From: Pedosphaera sp.
Lineage (GTDB): Bacteria; Verrucomicrobiota; Verrucomicrobiia; Limisphaerales; Pedosphaeraceae
Reading direction: 5' to 3'
Assembly (NCBI GenBank): GCA_028293285.1
Contig: JAQGPC010000279.1
Span: 23,200 to 87,199, forward strand
DNA: 64,000 nt
A model generated the notes under the pieces. It ran no database searches. It was not told the DNA's origin and saw nothing but the letters and a program-made list of their open reading frames with translations. The stretch's first letter is position 1, and each line of letters opens with the position of its first letter. A program made the translations under genes and the position numbers. Shown piece after piece: positions 41,900-51,287 of this stretch.

Positions 41900-44293
41900 A
41901 TGAAAAAAATGGCCGCCATTCTGTTCTGGCTGGTTCTCGCGATTGCCGGGGCATGGGCGTATGCGACGCTCGCGTTCTATCGCGGCGAATCTCTCAGTTC
42001 CATTTACATTCTCATCGCAGCGATTTGCACCTACGCCATTGGTTACCGGTTTTATTCCAAATGGATTGCGGCACGTGTGCTCATGCTGAATGACCGTCGC
42101 GCAACGCCGTGCGAGGTGCATGATGATGGCAAGGATTTCGTGAAGACGAACAAATGGATCGTCTTCGGGCATCATTTTGCGGCGATCTCCGGGCCGGGGC
42201 CACTGGTCGGGCCGGTGTTGGCGGCGCAGTTTGGTTATTTGCCGGGGACGTTATGGATATTGATCGGGGTGGTGCTGGGAGGAGCGGTGCAGGACTTTGT
42301 GATTTTATTTGGATCGATGCGGCGCAACGGGAAGTCGCTGGGACAAATGGTGAAAGAGGAATTGAATTCGTTCGCGGGCTATGTGGCCTTGGCGGCAATT
42401 CTGGGAATCATGATCATTTTGCTGGCGGTGCTGGCTTTGGTGGTCGTGAAGGCGTTGGCGGATAGTCCGTGGGGTGTGTTCACCGTGAGTGCGACCATAC
42501 CGATTGCCATGTTCATGGGTGGATACATGCGCTATCTGCGGGTTGGTAAAGTGATGGAGGCGTCAGTGATTGGAGTGGTGCTGTTGCTGTTCGCAGTTTG
42601 GGGTGGGCAATTTGTGCATGGGCATGCGGAGTGGGCGGGTGTCTTCACTTTGACGGCCCCAAAGCTGGCGTGGGCAATTATCGTGTATGGCCTGGCGGCG
42701 AGCGTGCTGCCCGTATGGCTCCTGCTGGCGCCAAGAGATTACCTGAGCACGTTCATGAAGCTGGGAACGATTTTCGCACTGGTAGTAGGTGTGTTTCTGG
42801 TTTTGCCAAATCTAAAAATGCCTGCCATCAGCAAGTTCATTGATGGCTCGGGATTGGTGGTGGCCGGCAAGTTGTTCCCGTTTTGCTTCATCACGATTGC
42901 GTGTGGTTCGATCTCCGGTTTTCACACGCTGATTGCGAGTGGCACCACGCCGAAGATTATCACGCGAGAGAGCTATTCGCGTTCGATTGGTTACGGGGCG
43001 ATGTGTTTGGAATCGTTGGTAGCCATTATGGCATTAATCGCGGCCTGCACTTTAGATCCGGGCGTTTATTTGAGCATGAACGTAAAGGGAGCGGGGGCGA
43101 ATCAGGCGGCCATTGCGGCGGATACGGTGGAAAAGGTAAAAGCAACGGGCTACACGGTATCGGTGGATGAGATGCAACGACTCGCGGATGAGGTGAAGGA
43201 AAAGACGTTGTTTGGGCGCACGGGCGGCGCGGCAACGCTAGCGGTGGGCATGGCGCAAATATTTTCGAAAGTGACGCATGGTCGCTGGCTCGGCATCTGG
43301 TATCACTTCGCAATCATGTTCGAGGCCTTATTTATTCTGACAACGCTCGATGCCGGAACGCGCGTGGGCAGATATCTTGTGCAGGATTTGTTGGGTAATA
43401 TTTGGAAACCACTGGGCGATACAAAGAGAGTCAGTGCGAATGTTGTGGCAAGTCTTTTAGTGGTGGCGGGGTGGGGCTACTTCCTGATTCAAGGTGTGCG
43501 CGATCCTTTGGGGGGCATTAATTCACTTTGGCCGTTATTCGGAATTGCCAATCAACTTCTGGCGGCGATTGCGCTGTGTTTGGCGACGACAATCATTCTT
43601 AAAATGCAATTAGCGGAGAAAACCAAAATCGGCAAACCGGCCCTGGCATTGGTGACCTTCATTCCCTTGATTTGGTTGCTTGCAGTGACGATGACGGCCG
43701 GCTATCAGAAAATTTTTGATGCCGATTTGCGGATTGGATTTTTGTCGGCTGCAAGGGGACTGGATGCAAAATTACCGGGGCTGCAACAGGCGCTGGATGC
43801 AGCCAAAGCAGTTGGTGAGGTCAATACTATTGAAATTGCAAAGAAAGCACTGAATACAAATCGCGTGCTGCATTTCAACAACATGCTCGATGCATTTGTG
43901 GCCGGATTTTTCCTGGTGATGGTAGTGATTATTGTTTGGTTGAGCATTCGCGAATGGATTTTGCTGCTGGCACGGAAACGACTGGCGGTATTGCGAGAGA
44001 GTGAACCGGTCTGGTTACCGGAGTATGCAGTGACGGAATCTAAGCCGCTCCACGCGGTGGGGCTCATTGCACTGGGATTTGCATTGGCGAAGGAATTATC
44101 AGGCGAAGCGCAGTTGGAGCGGGCGCAACGATTGGCGATCAATTGCAGTTGCGCAACGCCAGCGCATGAGAAGGATGGTGTGCGAATAGATTTACTGGGT
44201 GGTGGTCGAGTTGTCGAATTGCACAAAACGCCGGAACAGATTTACGTAGAGGCAACTGAGAAGCGGTTTGATGGAATCAACCGGTGCTGCTGA
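41900..44293 (+). CDS. cstA: Carbon starvation protein A (peptide/pyruvate transporter)
   Basis: CstA is an inner-membrane transporter of about 18 helices. E. coli CstA is induced by carbon starvation and linked to peptide or pyruvate uptake. The 797-residue product shows ISGPGPLVGPVLAAQFGYLPG, the conserved CstA core and SGFHTLIASGTTPKIITRES. A C-terminal region with GIANQLLAAIALCLATT and a helix near FVAGFFLVMVVIIVWL follow. The last 100 residues are soluble and end NRCC. The ATG at 41900 begins the first helix. A hairpin-like element in the leader before the next gene (44295-44334) may end or regulate transcription. Confidence 0.95.
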   Translation: MKKMAAILFWLVLAIAGAWAYATLAFYRGESLSSIYILIAAICTYAIGYRFYSKWIAARVLMLNDRRATPCEVHDDGKDFVKTNKWIVFGHHFAAISGPGPLVGPVLAAQFGYLPGTLWILIGVVLGGAVQDFVILFGSMRRNGKSLGQMVKEELNSFAGYVALAAILGIMIILLAVLALVVVKALADSPWGVFTVSATIPIAMFMGGYMRYLRVGKVMEASVIGVVLLLFAVWGGQFVHGHAEWAGVFTLTAPKLAWAIIVYGLAASVLPVWLLLAPRDYLSTFMKLGTIFALVVGVFLVLPNLKMPAISKFIDGSGLVVAGKLFPFCFITIACGSISGFHTLIASGTTPKIITRESYSRSIGYGAMCLESLVAIMALIAACTLDPGVYLSMNVKGAGANQAAIAADTVEKVKATGYTVSVDEMQRLADEVKEKTLFGRTGGAATLAVGMAQIFSKVTHGRWLGIWYHFAIMFEALFILTTLDAGTRVGRYLVQDLLGNIWKPLGDTKRVSANVVASLLVVAGWGYFLIQGVRDPLGGINSLWPLFGIANQLLAAIALCLATTIILKMQLAEKTKIGKPALALVTFIPLIWLLAVTMTAGYQKIFDADLRIGFLSAARGLDAKLPGLQQALDAAKAVGEVNTIEIAKKALNTNRVLHFNNMLDAFVAGFFLVMVVIIVWLSIREWILLLARKRLAVLRESEPVWLPEYAVTESKPLHAVGLIALGFALAKELSGEAQLERAQRLAINCSCATPAHEKDGVRIDLLGGGRVVELHKTPEQIYVEATEKRFDGINRCC

Positions 44294-44359
44294 GATTGCC
44301 TTTTGGCTTTCATTTTTGTCAAAAAACAGGCAATGTTCATGACACGAAAGGAAGGAAAT

Positions 44360-44881
44360 ATGAAAGCACACTGTTCTTATTTTAGATTCGTCTCTTATTT
44401 CATTGCATGCGTCCTGTCAGCCAGCCTGTTCTTTGAGGGATTGACGCTTAATACTCACGCGGAAGATCAACCCAAGTCCAAGCGACCACCACTTTATGAT
44501 GAAAATGCCGACGGATCGAAACAGGTTGCCGACGCAGTCGCCCAGGCAAAGAAGGAGAATAAACGGGTGCTGCTGCAATTCGGCGCCAATTGGTGTGGTT
44601 GGTGCCACCGGCTGCATCACACGATGCAAACGGACACGGCAATCGCGGATAAGTTGAAGAGCGATTACGTTGTGGTATTGGTGGATGTGAACAAAGGCCA
44701 CAACGGGAAGATCATCGAAGATTATAAAGCCGCAAATTTTGGGTTGCCAGTGATTGTGGTTTTGGATGCGGATGGAAAGCAATTAACCACCAAGAACACG
44801 GCTCAACTTGAAGAAGGCGACCATCACGATCCTAAGAAAGTGTTGGCCTTCCTTAACGAGTGGTCAGCAAAAAAGTCGTAA
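44360..44881 (+). CDS. Exported thioredoxin-like protein (WCGWC)
   Basis: This protein of about 173 residues has a signal peptide with YFIACVLSASLFFEGLTLNTHAED, then a thioredoxin fold carrying LLQFGANWCGWCHRLHHTM. The active site CGWC is a thioredoxin/DsbE-like CxxC with an extra His (CGWCHR), as in DUF255- and thioredoxin_7-type proteins. It is probably a periplasmic disulphide reductase or oxidase. The ATG at 44360 is chosen over the track's TTG because gaaaggaagg, a strong ribosome-binding site, lies just upstream. It follows cstA after 66 bases. Confidence 0.88.
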   Translation: MKAHCSYFRFVSYFIACVLSASLFFEGLTLNTHAEDQPKSKRPPLYDENADGSKQVADAVAQAKKENKRVLLQFGANWCGWCHRLHHTMQTDTAIADKLKSDYVVVLVDVNKGHNGKIIEDYKAANFGLPVIVVLDADGKQLTTKNTAQLEEGDHHDPKKVLAFLNEWSAKKS

Positions 44882-44895
44882 CAGGCCGCAAGTAA

Positions 44896-45225
44896 TTATC
44901 GTTGCGCAGACACGCCGAATTGCGCCCGCTTTGCACCCGTGAGCTGTCCTGAGACAACCAAAGTAAAAGCCAGGCCAATTGCCATGCCCATCATGCCAAC
45001 CAGGACTACATTCACCGGGCCTACAGATTCCTGATCAAGAACGACCAAATGCAATCTTAAGGCGAGATTTGCCACACCCACCAGAAATCCGAGGACACTG
45101 AAGGCGAGAAAAACGTATTTGGCCCACGAAGCCCGAATGCGTCTCTTATCGAATGGAAAGAGGGCGAAAAGGATCGAGCATCCAATGATGACGGCATTGG
45201 CGAGAATGGGCGGGTTTATATCCAT
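44896..45225 (-). CDS. Small hypothetical membrane protein
   Basis: This 109-residue protein has three predicted helices: ILANAVIIGCSILFALFPF, YVFLAFSVLGFLVGVANLAL, and VNVVLVGMMGMAIGLAFTLVV. A basic C-terminus ends AKRAQFGVSAQR. No family was recognised. It converges with the thioredoxin-like gene and follows the HEAT-repeat gene by about 35 bases on the same strand, so the two may be co-transcribed. Confidence 0.6.
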   Translation of the reverse strand: MDINPPILANAVIIGCSILFALFPFDKRRIRASWAKYVFLAFSVLGFLVGVANLALRLHLVVLDQESVGPVNVVLVGMMGMAIGLAFTLVVSGQLTGAKRAQFGVSAQR

Positions 45226-45259
45226 AATTCTTAAGTATGATTGCCGACCTTGTCTGACG

Positions 45260-46144
45260 CTATAATCCCTCTGCTTTGACGCGTTCGGGCGCGATCTCCT
45301 TCAAAGATTCCAGAGCTGTTGCCTGGAGGTCCGGGTTGTCATCGTCCGTAGCGAGCCGGATGAGTTCTGGCACGGCGGATTCCGCATCCTTGCCAAATTT
45401 GCGGATGACTGTGACAGCGTTGCTCCGTACTGAGAGATCATCATCTGCGAGGCAGGTAATGAGTGCCGGCACGGCGATGTCAGGGTGTTTGGGAGCTAAT
45501 TGCAATGAAGCGATGGCATTGGCCCGGATGCCCGCGACTTCATCAGTCAGGCAACTTACCAATGCTGGCACGGCTTCATCCGCATCGTCATGCAAGCCGC
45601 CAATGGCTCCGGCCACTTCCAGCCGTGTAATGACATCGCTGTTGGTAAGGGCATTTAACAAAACCGGCAGCGAATCCTTGCCAATATTAACCAAAGCCTG
45701 CGCGGCGGAACTTGGAGAGCGCGCCGGGTCCAGCAAATCGGCGAGACGTGGAATGGCATCTTTGGCACTTGGCCCCATACCGCGAAACGCTTCCACTGCG
45801 ATGGCGATAACTTCGGGATCGGAACTTTCCATATCCTCCAGCCATTCGCTGAGCGTCTTTTTTTGATAAACCAGTTCGGCGGGAGCATTGGGAGCAGAGG
45901 AAGCCTCGCTTGGTTTTCCCCTGAGATTCCATGACTTGGGGGTGTTGACATTGGTCAAGTTATCACCGGAAACGTCAGCGATCTGTCCGTTAGCTGATGA
46001 AGCATGCGTTTGCTGCCACCAGCGAATGATAAAAAAAGAACCCGCCGCCAATAGGGCAACTACCAATATAATGCCCACTCGTGCGCCAGCCGAACGCGAA
46101 CCCTGAAAGGAGTTGTCGGTTTTATGGTGGAGATGAATTCGCAT
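45260..46144 (-). CDS. Membrane-anchored HEAT-repeat protein
   Basis: This protein of about 294 residues has an N-terminal membrane helix (VGIILVVALLAAGSFFIIRWW) and a polar linker, then about six HEAT repeats from near residue 95 onwards (AIPRLADLLDPAR, VLLNALTNSDVITRLEVAGAIGGL, VPALVSCLTDEVAGIRANAIASL). HEAT repeats are protein-interaction scaffolds, and no catalytic domain is visible. The first ATG in the track is 46156 (MPYAM). I prefer the second, at 46144 (MRIHLHHK), but the difference is four residues. The partner is unknown. Confidence 0.8.
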   Translation of the reverse strand: MRIHLHHKTDNSFQGSRSAGARVGIILVVALLAAGSFFIIRWWQQTHASSANGQIADVSGDNLTNVNTPKSWNLRGKPSEASSAPNAPAELVYQKKTLSEWLEDMESSDPEVIAIAVEAFRGMGPSAKDAIPRLADLLDPARSPSSAAQALVNIGKDSLPVLLNALTNSDVITRLEVAGAIGGLHDDADEAVPALVSCLTDEVAGIRANAIASLQLAPKHPDIAVPALITCLADDDLSVRSNAVTVIRKFGKDAESAVPELIRLATDDDNPDLQATALESLKEIAPERVKAEGL

Positions 46145-46343
46145 GGCGTACGGCAACTAAAAGTATATTACGTGATAATTGTCTCTGCTTTCTGATGATT
46201 ATAAGGATAAAAAGGTCTTTTACGATTGTCGAGAATGCATTTTGCGCTCCGCGCAGGATAGGAAAGGCGGTTCGGTGTTGCAGAATTGATGGTTTGAGGT
46301 TCAAAGTTGGGTTGACCGTGGTTGGTTTTACCTTGGAATTGAT

Positions 46344-46928
46344 TTGAACGCGAAACGAAAAATCGGGCTGTATGGCGGGTCGTTTGATCCCGTCCATCTA
46401 GGGCATTTGCTGGTGGCACAGGCTGCTTGTGAAGAGATGGGGTTGGAACGGCTCTTTTTCATTCCGGCGGCACAATCGCCATTCAAGCCGGACACCGCGC
46501 CTACACCGTCGGCAGAGCGATTGCGGTTGTTGCGACTGGCTTTGGCTGGGAAAAATAATTACGAGATTGATGAACAGGAGATCGTGCGGGGCGGAGTTTC
46601 GTATACTATCGATACGGTGAGGAATTACGTGCGGCGATTTCCGGAAGTTGAACTCTTTTATTTGATCGGGGCAGACCATATTCCCTCTCTCAGCAAATGG
46701 CGGGGAGCGGGTGAATTGGCGCGATTATTAGAATTTGTGGCAATCCCACGACCCGGCGAGCCGGAAGCCTCATTTCCTGCACCTTTTCGAGGCCGCACAT
46801 TAAAGGGATACCCGTTGGGAGTGTCCGCCTCGCAAATCCGCGAGCGGGTAAAGGCTGGTCTGCCGATTGAGCATCTGGTCGTGCCGTCGGTGGCGGAAGC
46901 GATTCGTAATTATCACCTTTATCTTTGA
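46344..46928 (+). CDS. nadD: Nicotinate-nucleotide adenylyltransferase
   Basis: NadD forms nicotinic acid adenine dinucleotide from NaMN and ATP in NAD synthesis. The 194-residue protein has the nucleotidyltransferase motif GLYGGSFDPVHLGHLLVAQAACEE, then FYLIGADHIPSLSKW and ISASQIRERVKAGLPIEHLVVPSVAEAI (the latter includes the ISxTxxR-like signature as SASQIR). The start is a TTG, with no other start close to the motif. The stop overlaps the possible start of rsfS. The nadD-rsfS pair is a widely conserved arrangement. Confidence 0.95.
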   Translation: MNAKRKIGLYGGSFDPVHLGHLLVAQAACEEMGLERLFFIPAAQSPFKPDTAPTPSAERLRLLRLALAGKNNYEIDEQEIVRGGVSYTIDTVRNYVRRFPEVELFYLIGADHIPSLSKWRGAGELARLLEFVAIPRPGEPEASFPAPFRGRTLKGYPLGVSASQIRERVKAGLPIEHLVVPSVAEAIRNYHLYL

Positions 46929-46954
46929 GCCGGTTTGGGCCATTGTTCCGTCAG

Positions 46955-47350
46955 ATGGATTCGAAACAATTGGCATTACTCTGCCGGGAATTGGCAGACA
47001 ACCGGAAAGCAGAGAACATCGTGGTCTTGGATGTTCGCGCACTTTCCTCCGTGACGGACTATTTCGTAGTGGCTTCGGGCACGAGCGAGCCGCACCTGCG
47101 TGCGATCACGGATGAGATTACCGGGAAGTTAAAGGACGACCATGAAATACGTCCACGCGCAGTGGATGGGACGCTGCAAACCTCCTGGGTGGTGCTGGAT
47201 TATTTCGACGTCATCGTGCACGTCATGCGCGTCGATGTGCGTGACCGCTATAATTTGGAAGGTCTTTGGGGTGATGCGCCACGGGTTAAGGTCAAGCCTA
47301 AGAAGGCAGCTACGCCTAAAGCTAAGAAACCAACTGTTTCTAAAGACTAA
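46955..47350 (+). CDS. rsfS: Ribosome silencing factor RsfS
   Basis: RsfS binds ribosomal protein L14 and blocks subunit joining under starvation. The product of about 131 residues shows DYFVVASGTSEPHLRAITDEI, WVVLDYFDVIVHVMRVDVRDRYNLEGLWGDAPR, and a Lys-rich tail (KPKKAATPKAKKPT). This matches the Iojap/RsfS family. The ATG at 46955 (MDSKQLALLCRELADNRKAENIVVLDV) is preferred; the track begins at a TTG overlapping nadD. It is probably co-transcribed with nadD. Confidence 0.93.
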   Translation: MDSKQLALLCRELADNRKAENIVVLDVRALSSVTDYFVVASGTSEPHLRAITDEITGKLKDDHEIRPRAVDGTLQTSWVVLDYFDVIVHVMRVDVRDRYNLEGLWGDAPRVKVKPKKAATPKAKKPTVSKD

Positions 47351-47384
47351 GTATCTTCACTGGTGATGAACAGATAGGCGGGGG

Positions 47385-47711
47385 CTAATTAGGCCCATTG
47401 CCTTGTTCTTCCCCATGCTCCTCTTTGGGAGGACTGTCGCCGGAAGCTTTGACCATTGAATCCAACAGTTTCTTGAAATCTTCCAAGCCTGGGGCCGGAA
47501 TAATAATGGTATCCCGTCGGCCACCGACATCTTCGGTAATACGAAGAAAACGGCCACGTGGATTCTCCTTGAGCGTGAACACGAAGGTTTTGCGCTCAAT
47601 CTGGATTTTGTCCGTTCTTAGTGTTTCCTCATTTACCGGCGGTTTTGGCGGAAAAGAGCCATAAGAACGGTTCCCGTAAGGTGACGGACGGTCATTTGAA
47701 ATCATATACAT
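47385..47711 (-). CDS. PUR-domain DNA/RNA-binding protein (DUF3276)
   Basis: This protein of about 108 residues contains a DUF3276/PUR-alpha-like domain (KIQIERKTFVFTLKENPRGRFLRITEDVGGRRDTIIIPAPGLEDFKKLLDSMV). PUR domains bind single-stranded nucleic acids, and the family includes BpuR of Borrelia. The N-terminus is rich in Pro, Ser and Tyr. Starts at 47726, 47711 or 47705 are all possible; I chose the ATG giving MYMISNDRPS. The role is presumably regulation of transcription or RNA, but the target is unknown. It converges with rsfS. Confidence 0.85.
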   Translation of the reverse strand: MYMISNDRPSPYGNRSYGSFPPKPPVNEETLRTDKIQIERKTFVFTLKENPRGRFLRITEDVGGRRDTIIIPAPGLEDFKKLLDSMVKASGDSPPKEEHGEEQGNGPN

Positions 47712-47775
47712 ATATTGGACGCCCACCTTGGGCAGTCCCCTCTCTTATAACAACCTCCGTCACAACTGGAGTTTG

Positions 47776-48318
47776 TCAACCCCGGAACTTGGTCACGCCA
47801 CCGTAGCGAACGGACTCAATCGGTTGATTCAAACGAACGAGGTAAACCAGAAGACCTGCAATCATCACGAGATTAAACACTTGAGAGGTGCCATGCCATG
47901 CCCCAAAGGAACGGCGCGCCTTTTCTTTCAATTCCTGGGGCTGGCCAAAATACATCGTTTGGCGAAGCGATTGCATTTTGGGCTGGAGCCAAAAACCGCC
48001 AAGCAGTCCCAAGCCTAACAGGGCCAGCAAAAGATAAATGGTAAGGCGAGTCACTTGTCTGCGAACATAATGCCATTCCGCGAACAGGTGCAGCAGGGCA
48101 ATGATCGCGCAGATATTTTGGAGGGCGAAATACCGTTTGAGCACTATCATGGCAATGGCGCCAGCATAGTAATTAAAGGTACTGTCGCTGATGTTGCCGA
48201 ATACCTTGTGCATTTCCGGCGAAAAAAATGCCGGGCCGACAGCCACCGTAAAGAAGATGGCAGCGCCAAACCAAATGGCGGCATTTACGACTCCTATGAA
48301 TCTCAGGAAGCCAATCAC
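47776..48318 (-). CDS. DUF4149-like membrane protein
   Basis: This 180-residue protein has four predicted helices, including IGVVNAAIWFGAAIFFTVAVGPAFFS, YFALQNICAIIALLHLFAEW, LTIYLLLALLGLGLLGGFW and VFNLVMIAGLLVYLV. The N-terminal pattern FLRFIGVVNAAIWFGAAIFF resembles the DUF4149 (TMEM205-like) family of unknown function. It lies just downstream of the PhoH gene on the same strand and may be read with it, with a gap of 60 bases. Confidence 0.75.
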   Translation of the reverse strand: MIGFLRFIGVVNAAIWFGAAIFFTVAVGPAFFSPEMHKVFGNISDSTFNYYAGAIAMIVLKRYFALQNICAIIALLHLFAEWHYVRRQVTRLTIYLLLALLGLGLLGGFWLQPKMQSLRQTMYFGQPQELKEKARRSFGAWHGTSQVFNLVMIAGLLVYLVRLNQPIESVRYGGVTKFRG

Positions 48319-48378
48319 TTCAGCAGTATAGAAAAAACGCTCGTCGCTGCCAAGCGCCGTTTCCGCACCGAATGGCGA

Positions 48379-49698
48379 TTACAAAAGGTTCGCCGCCAGT
48401 TCCGCGAGTTCAGAGCGTTCGCCCTTTTGCAACTCGATGTGGGCGGCCACCGGTTCGCCGCGGAATTTGCTGATGATGTAATTGAAGCCGTTCGATGAGG
48501 AATCCACGTATGGATTATCAATCTGATAGGGATCGCCAGTGAAGATGATCTTGGTGCCGTGGCCGACGCGGGTGATAATGGTTTTGACTTCGAGCGGCGT
48601 GAGGTTCTGCGCTTCGTCAATGACCATGAATTGATGGGCAATGCTGCGTCCGCGAATATAACTCAACGCTTCCACAACAATGCTGCCCGAGCGCATGAGA
48701 TCGTTGCTGCGGCGATGTTCGTTGCCCATGTTCAAATCGCTCAACATTTCCAGGGCGTCGTGAATGGGCTGCATCCAGGGAGCCAATTTTTCTTCGAGTG
48801 AACCGGGCAGGAAGCCCAGCTCTTTGCCCATGGAGATGGTGGGACGGGCCACAACCAAGCGGCGGAATTCACGGTCGAGAACAGTTTTCTTCAAACCAGC
48901 CGCCATGGCCATCAAGGTTTTGCCGGTGCCGGCCTTGCCCATGAGCGTGACGAGCTTGATACGGTCGTCCAGCAACGCGTCGAAGGCGAAATGCTGTTCG
49001 CGATTGCGCGGCTTGATACCCCAGACTCCTTCGCGGCTGTCAATGATGGGAATAAGCTTGGTGCCGGTGGCATCGACCTTCGCGAGAGCAGTGCGCTTGG
49101 GATTGGTTTCTTCCATCAAAGTGCAATACTCGTTGGGAAAATAGGTGGAGCCACCGTTGACTTCCAGTTCGCCGTTGGCGCGGAAAGCAGCCACCTTTTC
49201 CGGGGTGACCATGATTTCACGCATACCGGTGTAAAGATCCTTAATCTGGACGCGGTCCGTTTCATAATCTTCCGCCGACAAACCCACGGCATCGGCTTTG
49301 ATGCGAAGATTGATGTCCTTGGTGACGAGAATAGTGGAGGCTTTGGGATTGTCTTTTTTCGTGGCGAGGGCCTGGGCAAGAATCCGGTTGTCCACGGTAT
49401 TATCACCAAAAAGAACATGGCCATTGCCATTGGAAGTTTTTCCCTTTTTCTGAAAAATGATTCGCAAGCAGCCGCCATTTTCGAGTTTGACGCCATCACT
49501 CAGGCTGCCTTTGCCGCGCAGGCTGTCGAGCGTGCGGGAAACGGTGCGGGCGTTTTGGCCCAGTTCGGTGGATTCGCGCTTGAAACGATCGATTTCCTCA
49601 ATGACCTCGATCGGAATCAAAACATGATTTTTTTCAAAATAGAGGATGCTGTTGGGATCGTGGAGGAGGACGTTGGTATCAAGGACGTAATTTTTCAC
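48379..49698 (-). CDS. PIN-PhoH family protein (YlaK-type)
   Basis: This 439-residue protein joins a PIN-type ribonuclease domain (KNYVLDTNVLLHDPNSI, with conserved acidic residues, e.g. EEIDRFK) to a C-terminal PhoH ATPase/helicase-like domain. The ATPase has Walker A GKAGTGKTLMAMAAG and Walker B FMVIDEAQNLTPLE, with VARPTISMGKELGFLPGSLEEKL between. Such proteins are RNA-processing ATPases or nucleases; the substrate is unknown. Its start overlaps the end of the GST gene by 20 bases. It may be co-transcribed with that gene and the downstream DUF4149 gene. Confidence 0.93.
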   Translation of the reverse strand: MKNYVLDTNVLLHDPNSILYFEKNHVLIPIEVIEEIDRFKRESTELGQNARTVSRTLDSLRGKGSLSDGVKLENGGCLRIIFQKKGKTSNGNGHVLFGDNTVDNRILAQALATKKDNPKASTILVTKDINLRIKADAVGLSAEDYETDRVQIKDLYTGMREIMVTPEKVAAFRANGELEVNGGSTYFPNEYCTLMEETNPKRTALAKVDATGTKLIPIIDSREGVWGIKPRNREQHFAFDALLDDRIKLVTLMGKAGTGKTLMAMAAGLKKTVLDREFRRLVVARPTISMGKELGFLPGSLEEKLAPWMQPIHDALEMLSDLNMGNEHRRSNDLMRSGSIVVEALSYIRGRSIAHQFMVIDEAQNLTPLEVKTIITRVGHGTKIIFTGDPYQIDNPYVDSSSNGFNYIISKFRGEPVAAHIELQKGERSELAELAANLL

Positions 49699-50362
49699 GT
49701 GAAGGTTTTTCGAATTTTGTTTTTTCCATCTGTTTATACCACTGCTTCAAGCGAGCGTGTGGAGCCGGCAACCGGTAATGGCCCGAGTAGAGAAAGTTTC
49801 CAAGTATCCCATACAGGTCAAAATCAACAAAGTGTGGCTGATCGCCCAGGAGAAATGGTTTGTCCAGCAGCATCTGGTCATAGGGAATCAGCCGGTGCGC
49901 GAGTTCGGCAACCAGAGATTTTTGCTGGCTGCGCCATTGGTCGATGCAGCCCCGGCCAAATTTGCGTTCCTTGTGACGCAGGAAAAGCAACCGATCCGAA
50001 GCAGGAACCATTTCCTGCCAGTAGATATCATTCAACCGGAAGCCGATGTCCTCGATTTCATTTTCGATGGCCCGCCAGATGATGGATTGCAGCCCCTCAA
50101 GTTCGCGCGGAAACAGGCCGAGCTTTAACTTATCATCCAAGTATTTGGCAATGACCTGGGAATCGTTGTCCGTTTCAAAAATGACATTGCGTCCATCGTG
50201 AATGGTGGGCACACCGTAATATCTTTCGCGGGTTATGCGCCAAACGAGGGAGCGGTCACCGTTCGGGACATTGATGATTTTGAAGCGGGTCCCGGAAAAC
50301 TCCAGGATGCGCCTTTGCACAATGCAGAATGGACTCCAGGGGAACTGAATCAATTCAACCAT
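49679..50362 (-). CDS. Glutathione S-transferase family protein
   Basis: This protein of about 227 residues has a thioredoxin-fold N-terminal half (VELIQFPWSPFCIVQRRILEFSGTRFKIINV, YYGVPTIHDGRNVIFETDNDSQVIAKYL). A helical GST C-terminal domain follows. The Ser/Cys in SPFC is the expected activator region. The protein may conjugate or reduce glutathione-linked compounds; its substrate is unknown. The start is taken at the second ATG (50362; MVELIQFPW), because the first five residues in the track are atypical. Its end overlaps the start of the PhoH gene by 20 bases. Confidence 0.8.
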   Translation of the reverse strand: MVELIQFPWSPFCIVQRRILEFSGTRFKIINVPNGDRSLVWRITRERYYGVPTIHDGRNVIFETDNDSQVIAKYLDDKLKLGLFPRELEGLQSIIWRAIENEIEDIGFRLNDIYWQEMVPASDRLLFLRHKERKFGRGCIDQWRSQQKSLVAELAHRLIPYDQMLLDKPFLLGDQPHFVDFDLYGILGNFLYSGHYRLPAPHARLKQWYKQMEKTKFEKPSREKLRP

Positions 50363-50597
50363 GGCAGTGAATTCCACTTGGTACCGAAGACTTTTGACGC
50401 AGGGCGTTATTTACCAGCACGATGCCAATTTAGTTCTGTCGCGGAGTGCTGACAAGCGGAAATACCGCCCATGAAGCTCAGGTTTAGACCTGATTTACGC
50501 CTGGAAAGAACCGAAAGAATTGAAAAGGCCCGATTTGGCTTAATAATCTGAGAACAGACGGCTTTACACTCAGGATGCCAAAGTTTAAAATACCCGC

Positions 50598-51275
50598 ATG
50601 TCCTCGGACTTTGACGCGACCGATTTTGTAGATAGCGATTTTCAAGCCCCAAATAAGGCTTCAGCCAGCCAGGCAGCCAGTATGGCGGCTACTACGGGTC
50701 GCGCGCCAACGCGGGAAGAAGTTGATTCCAAGGTAGGTGAAACCCAGCAGAAATTGGCTGAATTGAAGCGAATCCAGGAAGAGTTGGAACGCGAACGCGC
50801 TGCTTTGGAAGAAACCCGCCGCCGCCAGATTGAGTATCAGACAGGTCGGCAGGAAATGCTGCAAAATCTGACGCGCGGGGTGGGATTGCTGGAAGAAGCG
50901 GAATTCTCCGCCCGCCGCGATGCGGAGCAAATGGCCAAATCCCTGACCGACATGCGGGAGGCGCTGGTGAAAGTTGAAGCCTTGCATGAAGAGGGATGGA
51001 ACAAGGAAAATTTCAGCATCGAATTGACCCGCGCATTAACCACGATTGAAAATGCGCGCATGGAATGGAATGCGGCGAGACTTAAATTTTCAGTGCTTTC
51101 CGGCAAGTCTCCTGAAACTGAAGATCAATCCGCTAATCGCAAGAACCCGTTACGGGCGATGGCAGAGCTGAGTTTTGGCGAACTCTGCAAACTGGGATTG
51201 GCGCTGACCTGGCCGGTCGCTTTGGCGGCGTTGGCGGGTGTAATCATTTTGGGCGCAATGTTAATGCGTCATTAA
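50598..51275 (+). CDS. Coiled-coil protein with C-terminal membrane helix
   Basis: This 225-residue protein is mostly coiled coil (TQQKLAELKRIQEELERERAALEETRRRQIEYQ) with an acidic Ser/Asp-rich start. One C-terminal transmembrane helix follows (GLALTWPVALAALAGVIILGAMLM), so it is a tail-anchored protein with its coiled coil probably in the cytoplasm. No family was recognised. The next gene, 12 bases away, encodes another tail-anchored coiled-coil protein, and the two may form a pair. Confidence 0.7.
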   Translation: MSSDFDATDFVDSDFQAPNKASASQAASMAATTGRAPTREEVDSKVGETQQKLAELKRIQEELERERAALEETRRRQIEYQTGRQEMLQNLTRGVGLLEEAEFSARRDAEQMAKSLTDMREALVKVEALHEEGWNKENFSIELTRALTTIENARMEWNAARLKFSVLSGKSPETEDQSANRKNPLRAMAELSFGELCKLGLALTWPVALAALAGVIILGAMLMRH

Positions 51276-51287
51276 AGGTTTTATACC

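Noticed and set aside
48991-50082. A 363-residue plus-strand ORF opposite phoH and the GST gene
   Set aside because: It lies antisense to two well-supported genes and has no recognisable motif.
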